From assembly GCA_017484005.1 (NCBI GenBank), contig JAFUTY010000004.1, positions 1-64,000 on the forward strand: 64,000 nt of DNA, given 5' to 3'. The stretch's first letter is position 1; every line of letters begins with the position of its first letter. Of this stretch, positions 28,967 to 37,707 are shown one piece after another. A model generated the notes under the pieces. That model was given only the letters and a program-made list of their open reading frames with translations. It did not search any database and was not told the origin of the DNA. The translations under genes and the position numbers were made by a program. The stretch comes from Selenomonadaceae bacterium. Its GTDB lineage: Bacteria > Bacillota > Negativicutes > Selenomonadales > Selenomonadaceae.

Positions 28967-30578
28967 TCAATATTCAGAATCCCATTTTTTGAAGAGATCG
29001 AGAATTTGATTGATCATTTCATCGCTACGATTTGAAATTGCATTTGCATCCCAAGAATCAAGCGATCCAATTTTCTTCGTCATTGAAATAGAAGATGTTT
29101 GATACCATCCAGTTTTATCATTGAACGATTTGTTTTTCGCGCTGATATTCAAAGATTTTTCAAGCGGCGTGAGATTTCCAATCGCGTTGATAATTGCAGG
29201 ATCTTTTGGCGCGTAATTCTGTTGAAAATTCTGCGGCAGAATATGCTCAATCTCCCATGCCAATGGAAGTTTCGACGGCAAAATAGTTTTTTGATCCGGA
29301 TCGCTGTACGCAATGATTCGCAAAATCGTTCGAGTGATTAATCCATTTTGTCGAATCGCATTATCAACATCTTGATCGGTAAAATCATTCGCTGGAAAAT
29401 TTGGATGATCCGATTTTATCGATTGAATGTTGAGCTCGAGCACCGGAAATCGAATCGAAAGCGCAGTTCCAGTGACCGCATGGATTCGTGTGAGTGTCGC
29501 GATTAATTTATGCAGGAATTTCAAATATTTCGGCTCGAAATCGATTTCACCAGAATGCACGATGTAATAAACAATCGCTGCGGATCTCCAATGATCACTC
29601 GGCGAATTCCAGATGATATCGAGTGCCTGCTGAAGCTCCAAACACCAATTGCTCGAATTTGGATCTTTCATTTTTTGAATGATCTCAGAAATTTTTTCCA
29701 GATCACTCATCGTCACCGGATATCCAAGATAATTTTTGAGGAATTGTCGCATACTTCCGCGCAGATTTAATTTTCCACTCTTCGCCCGAGTGTATGAATG
29801 ATAATACGTGAAGAGCGTCATCATCGATTCGACATCTTCGATGATTCTGCCAGCGATTTATGAATTCTTTCCGAGTCGAATCGTCAAGTTTCGAATAGAT
29901 ATCTGCCTTGAAAATATCTGTATCGCTGAGCTGCAAACCGCGATCATTAATTCTTTCGAAAAGCTCGAGCGTCGATTGAAAATCATTTGCCTGAATTACT
30001 AAAATGTGTGTGGAATTCAAAAGATCGTTGACGAATTTCAAAAATGCATTTTGATTTTTCACGAATCCGCGCAATTGATTTTGGAATAATCGATAATTCG
30101 CAGAATAATTATCGTCACCATTTCCAGCTTTATTTGAGAGGATATCGATGAATTTTTGATTTGCCAAATCACTTGTCGCTTCAGACGAGATCCGAACTTT
30201 ATCCGGCGCAATGATATCTCCCATCAAATTCATTTCCCAAATTATTCCGCGAAGATTCATTTCTAACGGCGAATTTGACTGTAAATGTTCATGAATCGCG
30301 TGAAACAGTAAAAATAATGTCACGATTCGTTGTTGCCCACCGACAATCTCGCGTCTTTGATTTTGATTCGTGTAAAAAACGATCGAGCCGAGAAAATATG
30401 TATCGCTGGGATTCGAATTCGCGCTGAAATCCTTGAGATCTTCGAAGAGCTCCAATGCTTGATCTTTGCCCCAAGAATATGGGCGTTGATATTCCGGAAT
30501 CAGAAATGGTTTTTGAGTGGAATTGAAAAAATTGAAAATCGGCACATCTGCAACTGCTTTAATGCTTGGCAAATTCAA
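28967..30578 (-). pseudogene. GmrSD-like DUF262/DUF1524 protein, copy 1, frameshifted
   Basis: Two frames together give one DUF262-DUF1524 protein, the family of the type IV restriction enzyme GmrSD, which attacks modified phage DNA. The first frame (30578 to about 29850) has FLIPEYQRPYSWG and the NTP-site motif as GGQQR instead of the usual DGQQR, then FERINDRGLQLSDTDIFKA. After INRWQ the frame shifts. The second frame (to 28967) has DVESMMTLF and the DUF1524 nuclease motif IEHILPQ with its histidine. It starts 8 bases after the stop of copy 2, on a TTG with a weak site (AAGGGG). Probably inactive as a single protein. Confidence 0.8.
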
Positions 30579-30586
30579 TCAGCCCC

Positions 30587-32185
30587 TTAATATTCCGAAT
30601 CCCACTTATCCAATATCGCGAGAATTTGATCAACAATCTCCTCATTGCGACTTTGAATCTCGTCAAAACTCCACGAACTTTTTTCAATGAGATTTCTCGT
30701 GACAATTATACCAGATTTTTGATAGCAACTCTTTTTCTCTTCGAAAGATTTATTTTTTGTCTGTGCAAATTCTTTTTCGAGCGGTGTAAAATTCCCAATC
30801 GTTTCAACCAGATCTTTATCGTCGGGATTGTAAGAATTTTTTCTCGGCAGAATCAATTCTAATACACAATTCATAGGCAACAATTCATCCTGATTTGCAT
30901 ATACGAAGATGCTCATCCACATTTTTTGTATCGGTTTTGATTTCGATTGAATCGATTTTGAGATTTCCATTCGAGAAAAATTTTCCGTTGAAAAGCTCGG
31001 ATGAGTATAATGCATTGACTCAAAATTGATATCGATCATGAGTTTTCTGACTGTGGTAGCACTTTTAATCGAATAAGTTTTGGCGAAAGATGAAATCAAT
31101 TTATGAAGGAAACGAGTGAAATTCGATTCGAAATCTTCCTCGTCTTGAGGCGCGAGATAATAAACTGAAACTGCATAGTCCCACCATTCACTCGAAATTC
31201 TTCTGACAATATCGAGTGCCTTGCGAATCTCGATGTTTTGAGACCAAGATTCGCCATCGATCGTATTTTGAGTTTTAATCATGCGAATCAGTTTAAAAAT
31301 TTTTTCGAGATAATTCATCGACGTTGGATATTGAAGTGCATCGAAATTTCTATCGAGAAAATAATTTCGCACGCCATCATTATGAAATATCGCTTGTCGA
31401 TTATCTCTGGCGCGAGCAAAATACATGTAATGATTGAACAGCGTAATCATTGGCTCGTTGATGATATTCATTTTTCGTTCGAGAAGTTTCCAGCGTGCAA
31501 TAAATTCTCGACGCGATATTTCATCGAGTCTCGTATAAATTTTCGATTTGAAAATATCTGAATCGGTTAATTGTCTTCCGCGATCGTTGATTCGTTCAAA
31601 GAGGATAAGAGTCGAATTGAAATCGTCAGCTTTGATTGGTAAAATTGTCGTTAACTCAAGGAGTTTCTTTCGAAAAATCATAATATCGTCGAGATTCGAT
31701 AGCAGTTTTTGAAATTCGCGATAATTTCTTGAATAAAGCTCTGAGCCATCTGCTTTTCCTGTTGCGAGGATGTTGATGAAAGTCTGATTCGCTTCATCAC
31801 TTATCGCTTGCGACGAAATCAGAACTGAATCTGGAGAGATTACATCGCCAGTATTATCATCGAATTTCCAAATTAGTCTTTTCAAATCAGATTTCCAATT
31901 TGTATTTTTCAAAAGCTCATACATCGCTCGAATCAAAAGGAATAGCGAGATAATCCGTTGTTGCCCATCGACGATTTCGCGCTGATGAGTTGTATTTTCA
32001 AAATACATGATCGTTTCGAGAAAATATACCTCTCCCTCGAATTCATGAATATCGTTGAAGAGCGTCACGATTTCTTCAGTCTCCCATTCATATGGACGCT
32101 GATATTCCGGAATCAGAAAGGGTTTGTTGAGCTCACAAAAAAATTCACCAATGGTTTTGGGATCGGATGCGGCAATTCTCTTCAT
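30587..32185 (-). CDS. GmrSD-like DUF262/DUF1524 protein, copy 2
   Basis: A 532-residue intact reading frame, paralogue of copy 1. It has FLIPEYQRPYEWE, the canonical DGQQR at residues 73-77, FERINDRGRQLTDSDIFKS and a shared ending DKWDSEY. In the DUF1524 nuclease domain the motif reads LELILPRKNS where copy 1 has IEHILPQ: the catalytic-type histidine is replaced by leucine. NTP binding may persist while DNA cleavage is probably lost. ATG 32185 follows GAGGAG at 8 bases. Confidence 0.85.
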   Translation of the reverse strand: MKRIAASDPKTIGEFFCELNKPFLIPEYQRPYEWETEEIVTLFNDIHEFEGEVYFLETIMYFENTTHQREIVDGQQRIISLFLLIRAMYELLKNTNWKSDLKRLIWKFDDNTGDVISPDSVLISSQAISDEANQTFINILATGKADGSELYSRNYREFQKLLSNLDDIMIFRKKLLELTTILPIKADDFNSTLILFERINDRGRQLTDSDIFKSKIYTRLDEISRREFIARWKLLERKMNIINEPMITLFNHYMYFARARDNRQAIFHNDGVRNYFLDRNFDALQYPTSMNYLEKIFKLIRMIKTQNTIDGESWSQNIEIRKALDIVRRISSEWWDYAVSVYYLAPQDEEDFESNFTRFLHKLISSFAKTYSIKSATTVRKLMIDINFESMHYTHPSFSTENFSRMEISKSIQSKSKPIQKMWMSIFVYANQDELLPMNCVLELILPRKNSYNPDDKDLVETIGNFTPLEKEFAQTKNKSFEEKKSCYQKSGIIVTRNLIEKSSWSFDEIQSRNEEIVDQILAILDKWDSEY

Positions 32186-32278
32186 GTTTTTATCTCCTCG
32201 ATGTAAACTCAAAATTCAACATTACTATAGACGATCTAATTACACCGATCAAGACAAAATATTTTTCCGAATAAAAAA

Positions 32279-32316
32279 AGATCCACCGATCAATTTTCGA
32301 TCGATGGATCTTTTTT
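32279..32316 (-). terminator. terminator at the 3' end of the DUF927 gene
   Basis: A stem AGATCCACCGATC with GATCGATGGATCT and a 7-base loop, with an A-run to the left (a T-run on the minus strand). The DUF927 reading frame runs into the hairpin and stops inside it, which suggests that the gene's own 3' end was lost. Confidence 0.8.
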
Positions 32317-34748
32317 AGTTTCCAATAATGATCTCGTCTTTATGTGACATGTTTCGTTATCTGTGATGAAATTGCCGTCGTTTCCGGTGTTTCCAACAAC
32401 TCCATCGACGGATAGAAGAATGCAACGAGTTCGCAAGTCATGCGGATCATTTTCATTGAGCAATTCCTTTTCGCTAGTGATAGTAAGAGTTCCGCGATAT
32501 TTTTTGATAGGAACTTGAGATCCGTCGCGATTCTCTTTTCCGCGTGATTTCCCCGATTCGAAAGTTCGAATTAAGTTTTCAGCATATGCAGTTCGATCTT
32601 TTTCGGCGATGTGCTGCCATTCGTTGAAGTTAGTCGGGAGATCATTTCGATCAATGAATCTGTCAACGAGTGATTTCTTTGTTCCGTTGATTTCAATCAT
32701 GAACTCAGGATCTCCAAAGACGGAATTTGCACCAACCATTGCTGCCGTTTTTCCAGATTCAGATTCAGCGCAAATATAGAGAATAGGATTTCTAATTCCA
32801 AGTGGCTTAACGAGTGGTGCTAGAAATTGCATGTTGTACATCGCTCGAGCGTTTTGATATTTGCAAGCGCGTTTCATTAGCTCGATTTCAGATTCAATGT
32901 TACCTTTGCAATGAATATGTGGGACAACATCAGATTGAATAAGTTTGTACAATGCATTTCCAGCGTTGTCGAATTGGAATTCCGGATGAATGAATTCGAA
33001 GTTATCGCACCAACCTAATTTAGTGTATTGCGTAATTGTTTCGATATTATCTTCGTTAGTAGCTAGGAAAGCGATAATGAATTTATTTGCGAGTCGAATT
33101 TGAGACGCATCAACCAAAATTCCATAGTCGAGCAAAGCATTCGCCAGATCTGCAGTTTTGTTAATGATATGTGCGTCAATCAATCGATGAATCCATCGCC
33201 CATTCTTTCGAATAGCAAAATTGTAGTATGCAATGGATTCAGATCCCTCGTTTTGAACTAAGTTTTGAATGGCGAAAGGAGTCAACGAAACTGATTTAGA
33301 TGATTTTTCTGTCACGAGATCGATCCCGTTTTCATACATTTCGAATACATCAGGGATTGAAAGATATTTGATTTGATCTGGTGCGTCGGCAAATCTCTCC
33401 CCGATAGTTCCGCCCAAATCTTGACAGATAGCACGTCGCACGATCGGTGATTTGCGAATAGCATCGGGAGTCTTTTTTCCGAGACTCGCGACAACACATT
33501 CATGCTTTTCGCCACCGTTGCATGAAAGTCCCTTCGCAAGCAAATCTAAGCATTGGGCTGGCGGTAATTTTTTCAGCCCCTCCAGTTGCTTTTCTGTTTT
33601 TGAGATATCGAATTTATCTCCGCGCCAACGTTTGACGAGATCAAAAATAAATTGTTCAGATCCCTCGATTTTCAACAATGTTCGAAGAATCGGTACGACA
33701 ACTGAATATTCTTGCGTCTCGATATTTTCGACAACGTATCTAACTGCTGAGCAATGTTCGCAGATCATTTTTATCTGTTGATTTTCAGTATCGATTGAAA
33801 AAACAGCATTTGATGTGCTATACTTTCCCTCAAGGAACTTACGTTGAGACGTGGAAATCTCACGTGGATTCTTTGATTTTGGAATGAACACTTCGACTCT
33901 CTCTCGAAGTCGCAATTCGAACTCGTCTATCTCAAATGCTGTATTTGACGCTTCAATGCTGTATTTGACGCTTCGACCACTTTGCAGATTGGGGCGTCAT
34001 TTTTGTTTCCGGATTTCCAATTCCGAGTACCTGGCAATCTCAACATTCGCGATAGATCTGATGTTTTATCAATGAAATAACCTTGAGGATTAGATCTGAT
34101 GATTCCCTGCAGTGTCTCAAGAATTCCGTGGAATTGTTTGCAATCTTCATCAGATTCAATTTTAAATAATGAATTGAGAATCCAATAAGCATGGATTCCA
34201 TAGCCAGAATCTATAACTAGCGAAGGTTTCAAATCTTTGCCGAGTTGCGCTGTGATGATTTCACGCGCAATTTCAATTGTCGGTGCGAGTTTTTGATTTT
34301 GCCCATGAACTTCATTCGCAACATCAATATCACACCATAAACACGGAATTGCAACAATATCGGACGATTTAGCTCGCTCGTGAGTTCCGAGAGGATGATC
34401 GATTAAGCCCATGGAAAAAGAAACATTTTTGCTGTCAACATTGATTTGCTTGGCAATGCCCATCATTTTGTTGAGTTCTGAGATTTTGAAAGAATTTGTT
34501 CGTTTGTTGCGATTATCATTATCGCGACTCCAAATATAAGTATAGAGTTTGTCGCATAATTCATCCGGAACAAACTGATAAATTCGATTCAAGAATTCAA
34601 TTGGTGTTATACGTTGATATGATACGAGCGATTTGCATTCCATTGAATCGATCTGGGGTATTTCCGCTGATTTTGTGACATTCGACATTTCTTCAACTGA
34701 ATTTGGTTCACTTTGTATCAATTCGGTTTTGTCTGTTTCCATTTTCAT
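32290..34748 (-). pseudogene. mobile-element primase-DUF927 helicase gene split by a 20-bp duplication
   Basis: The upstream frame (34748-33927, 273 residues) is an archaeo-eukaryotic-type primase/PrimPol domain: the metal pair in LWCDIDV, then SGYGIHAYW and SRMLRLPGTRNWK. The downstream frame (33915-32290, about 541 residues) is a DUF927-type helicase-like domain with a P-loop-like ICAESESGKTAAM. They are out of frame by exactly the extra copy of a 20-bp direct repeat. With one copy removed, the join reads VEASNTAFEIDEFELRLR and gives one protein of about 812 residues. Such proteins replicate plasmids, phages or integrative elements. The C-terminus is also truncated at a terminator. Confidence 0.85.
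33935..33974. repeat. exact 20-bp tandem duplication inside the primase-DUF927 gene
   Basis: AATGCTGTATTTGACGCTTC occurs twice with no spacer (33935-33954 and 33955-33974). Twenty is not a multiple of three, so the duplication shifts the frame. Removing one copy joins the two neighbouring open frames. Confidence 0.95.
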
Positions 34749-34837
34749 AGCCCTTTCTTTTTGGATTTTGGGTTTTAAAACAACTAAAAAATTAATTGAC
34801 GTAAGAGAAATAAATGTTAAACTTCAACACAAGCAGG

Positions 34838-34995
34838 GAGCGGGAGTAGTAGCGGAGGGTAGGAAATCTGGCTGACTCCTGCCGTGATCTGATTAGAGCC
34901 GAATAGAAAATACCTTTTAGCGGAGGGATTTCGATTGAGCTCGCTGGTTAAGCCTCTAAATCGTCGATGTTGGTAGCATCGGCGATTTTTTCGTT
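34838..34995 (+). other. non-coding segment with several possible stems, ending in a terminator
   Basis: This is the main content of the 525-base gap 34749-35273. On the plus strand GCGGGAGT (near 34840) can pair with ACTCCTGC (near 34875), AGCGGAGGG occurs twice, and the segment ends in a strong hairpin (ATCGTCGATGTT and AGCATCGGCGAT) followed by six T near 34985. Together this looks like a small structured RNA, but I recognise no known family, and no promoter was identified with confidence. The open frame across it on the minus strand has no family resemblance. Confidence 0.35.
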
Positions 34996-35058
34996 CGGAA
35001 TGCTTTAGCAAATTATATCACAGAATATTTTATGATGCGATTGTGGACATTCAAAGAA

Positions 35059-35101
35059 AACCCCAAAAGACGGTCGAGGAATCGATCGTCTTTTTGGGTT
35101 T
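35059..35101. terminator. long inverted repeat, terminator-like
   Basis: A 19-bp stem (arms AACCCCAAAAGACGGTCGA and TCGATCGTCTTTTTGGGTT, one mismatch and one G-U) with loop GGAA. It lies in the gap before the decayed genes at 35.3 kb. The rest of the gap, up to 35273, holds only a small inverted repeat (TTGAC and GTCAA, near 35212-35230). Confidence 0.65.
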
Positions 35102-35273
35102 GGTGTGTTGAATCTGATTCAAAATTGTCCCGCTGGAATATTGATATTGTGAATCTGATTTTTATATCATTCTTAGATTAATATTTGAGATTCTTTCAGA
35201 AAAGATACAGCTTGACACTGGGGGTCAACTATACTTGTCATTGAAAATTTGAACATGAATAGGTGATGTCAGA

Positions 35274-35763
35274 ATGAAATTTCCTAAAATTAATTTGCAG
35301 GATGTTTCAGGTGTATTGAAACGTGAAAGCTCTGAAACTGAATCTGAACAAATTCCAGAGTCCCAAACTGACAACATGAGCAATATGGAAAAAGTTAAAT
35401 GCCATGCGATCATTCAACGTTGGATCTGGAGCTTCTGGCTCGATGAGCAACATTCCATTCGGCGTGGATCAATTCTCAATAACGAAAATTCAATCAATGA
35501 TTCTTCATCAGCTCGGTGATATTTTTGGAGTCGAATTCAAAGCAATTGCGGCTGAAGAAGCGATTGTCAAAATGAGTGTTGAATCGGTTTTAAAATCTGA
35601 TGAAGCGCGAAAACTGCCCATGGCGGGAAATATCGCTGGAACATCTGCGGCGATTGTATTTTCAGAAATGGTTTGCTGGCGATTGGCGAATCAATTTGCA
35701 GATCATCGAAATTGCGAAGTCGATATCAAGGGCAAAGAGTTGATTTTCACAAAGAAAAAATGA
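35274..35763 (+). pseudogene. frameshifted gene of unknown function
   Basis: The first frame starts at ATG 35274 (MKFPKINLQDVSGVLKR, then an acidic, glutamate-rich stretch) and runs to 35519. The second frame, open to 35763, carries the better-looking part (ITKIQSMILHQLGDIFGVEF and TSAAIVFSEMVCWRLANQ). No ribosome site precedes the second part, so a single gene shifted near 35395-35410 is likely. The N-terminus and the LGDIFGVEF motif echo the next decayed gene (LKVPKIKFP, LGKIFGIKF), so the two may be distant paralogues. Family not recognised. Confidence 0.55.
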
Positions 35764-35775
35764 GGAGAAATCGGC

Positions 35776-36507
35776 TTGAAAGTTCCAAAAATCAAATTTC
35801 CGAGCAAAGAACAATCGAAAGAAATTGCTGGAAAAGTTGCTAACGTCGCAAAAAATATTGCGGAGAAAGCTTACGAAAAAGTTCCAGCTCGAATTGAAAA
35901 TGTAACGTCGAATGTCAAAGAGACTGTATCAAATTAAACTCATAAAGTCGCTGATCAAACTAAGCAAGTTGCATCGAACGTCAAAGAAAAAGTTTCGGAT
36001 CAAGCAAAGAAACTCCTCGATAAAGCTGAATAAATTGCATGTGATGCAATAATTCAAGCAGCAAAATCAGCAGTTCAAAAAATCTCGATCGATAAACTCA
36101 AAAATTTATTGGTTACAACTCTCGGAAAAATCTTCGGCATTAAATTTACATCTGATTCAGTCAAAGAAAAATTTCTTGGCGAATACAAGGATACCGATGT
36201 TGAAAATTTTGTATGAAGTGTCGTGAAAAATTTCGCGGAACATCGATTCTCGGAAGTGGGATTAGTTTCTGGCGCGATCAATTCTGTCGAGTCGAAACTT
36301 CCGCATGAAAAAATCAACGTCGCAGAAATTGCAAAATCATTCGCGTCGTAACTCAAAGATCTCGCACAAGAAAAAATCGAGAATCAAACTGAAAAGATAA
36401 ATGCAAAGATCGAGCAGAAAAAACGGTCGATCATGATGAAAATTCTGATTTTAGTCATTGGATTGATCGTCATCGCTGGAGTCATTGCGTTTTTTATTTT
36501 GAAGTGA
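35776..36507 (+). pseudogene. helical tail-anchored protein gene with four in-frame stop codons
   Basis: A 244-codon frame starts at TTG 35776 behind a GAGGAG site. It reads as a lysine-rich amphipathic helical protein (KEIAGKVANVAKNIAEKAYE, VASNVKEKVSDQAKKLLDKA) with one C-terminal membrane helix (ILILVIGLIVIAGVIAFFIL). Four stops interrupt it at 35935 (TAA), 36031 (TAA), 36214 (TGA) and 36349 (TAA), with no frameshift anywhere. All four could come from CAA or CGA by a single C-to-T change. The gene begins 13 bases after the preceding decayed gene and ends 22 bases before the radical SAM gene. Confidence 0.7.
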
Positions 36508-36528
36508 ATTTGAGGAAATTTAGGATAC

Positions 36529-37707
36529 ATGCAAATCATTTTAAAACTCACGACAGATTGTAATCTTGCCTGCTCATATTGTAGCGAAGGCAATCAAAAA
36601 TTTAAAAGACTTTCGCCGGAATTTTTCAACAAACTTGTGAAAGATCTCCCAGATTTACTTACATACATTGGAGATAATAGTGCTGATTTTCTATTCCATG
36701 GCGGAGAACCAATGTTATATGGAATGGAAAATCTTCGATCGCTGATGAATTTTGCGCGTGAAAATCTGTCCAATTTAAACTTGAATTTTCTAATGCAGAC
36801 AAATGGAACTTTGATTGATGACGAGTGGATCAAATTTTTTGATACAGAGCAAATTGGAGTTGGAATTTCACTTGACGGCTATCCAGAGATACATAATTCA
36901 AATCGTTGCGATAAGAATGGAAATCCAACTGCACAAAAAATTCTCAACAACATCAGAAAAATGCGTGAATCGAATTTGAATGTTGGAATTTTGATGGTTG
37001 TTACGAAGGATCTCGACGCAGAACGATTGTTTAAATTTATTCAAGACAATGATCTTAACCCGAAAATTCATCCAGTAGTTCCATGTGGTAGGGCAGCAAA
37101 TCGTACCGATTCAATCGAAGTTTATGAATCATACGTTGAAATCATGAAAAAACTCCTCAAATTATCTTTACTAGAGGAGAATGCCAAGATTATTGATCCG
37201 CTCGATGAAATTCTAAACGCAATTCTGGGAATTTCACCAATGCATGAATGTGCATTCGGTGGAACGTGTGGGAAAAATTTCATCTGTCTATATCCTGATG
37301 GTGAAGTTGGATTTTGTGGTCGAGATAATCTTGCGAGATTCTTGACTTATGGAAACATTCAAGATTCAACATTACTTGAACTGTATGAGTCTGACAACGC
37401 CATAAAGATTCGCGATCGTCAAAAAATTTTGCGCGATGGAATCTGTCAGAAATGTTCAGATTGGAATCTCTGTCACGGAGGTTGTGCATTTGAGGCTGTC
37501 AATTCTAACGGAAATCTGAATTCAAAATATCCATTATGTGAATATCGCCGAAAATTTCTCGCATGGCTTAAAGTCGATGGTTTGAAATTATTAAAATCTG
37601 CACTTGTCAAAGCAAAAAAACGAAAGCGTGAATCGATCAAAATGAAGAGACATGCTGTCAATGAGATTGAATCGATGTCATTGGATGAGGTTTTGAATCG
37701 TGCTTGA
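36529..37707 (+). CDS. radical SAM/SPASM-domain protein (peptide- or protein-modifying type)
   Basis: A 392-residue radical SAM enzyme. The cluster-binding CNLACSYC (Cys 11, 15, 18) is at the very start, and FHGGEP and QTNGTLID are family motifs. The C-terminal SPASM region has auxiliary-cluster cysteines (CAFGGTCGKNFIC, FCGR, CQKCSDWNLCHGGC, and a last Cys in YPLCEYR). A basic, alpha-helical tail of about 45 residues (KAKKRKRESIKMKRHAVNE) follows. SPASM enzymes usually modify ribosomal peptides or activate sulfatases; no sulfatase is nearby. It overlaps the next gene by 8 bases. The substrate is unknown. Confidence 0.88.
   Translation: MQIILKLTTDCNLACSYCSEGNQKFKRLSPEFFNKLVKDLPDLLTYIGDNSADFLFHGGEPMLYGMENLRSLMNFARENLSNLNLNFLMQTNGTLIDDEWIKFFDTEQIGVGISLDGYPEIHNSNRCDKNGNPTAQKILNNIRKMRESNLNVGILMVVTKDLDAERLFKFIQDNDLNPKIHPVVPCGRAANRTDSIEVYESYVEIMKKLLKLSLLEENAKIIDPLDEILNAILGISPMHECAFGGTCGKNFICLYPDGEVGFCGRDNLARFLTYGNIQDSTLLELYESDNAIKIRDRQKILRDGICQKCSDWNLCHGGCAFEAVNSNGNLNSKYPLCEYRRKFLAWLKVDGLKLLKSALVKAKKRKRESIKMKRHAVNEIESMSLDEVLNRA

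Noticed and set aside
34817-35011. A 64-codon open frame on the minus strand in the gap upstream of the primase gene.
   Set aside because: Its composition is not protein-like, it has no ribosome site, and it crosses a terminator hairpin.
35776-36507. Alternative genetic code or programmed read-through for the gene with four stops.
   Set aside because: Both TAA and TGA are involved and all neighbouring genes use them as normal stops. Plain inactivation is simpler.
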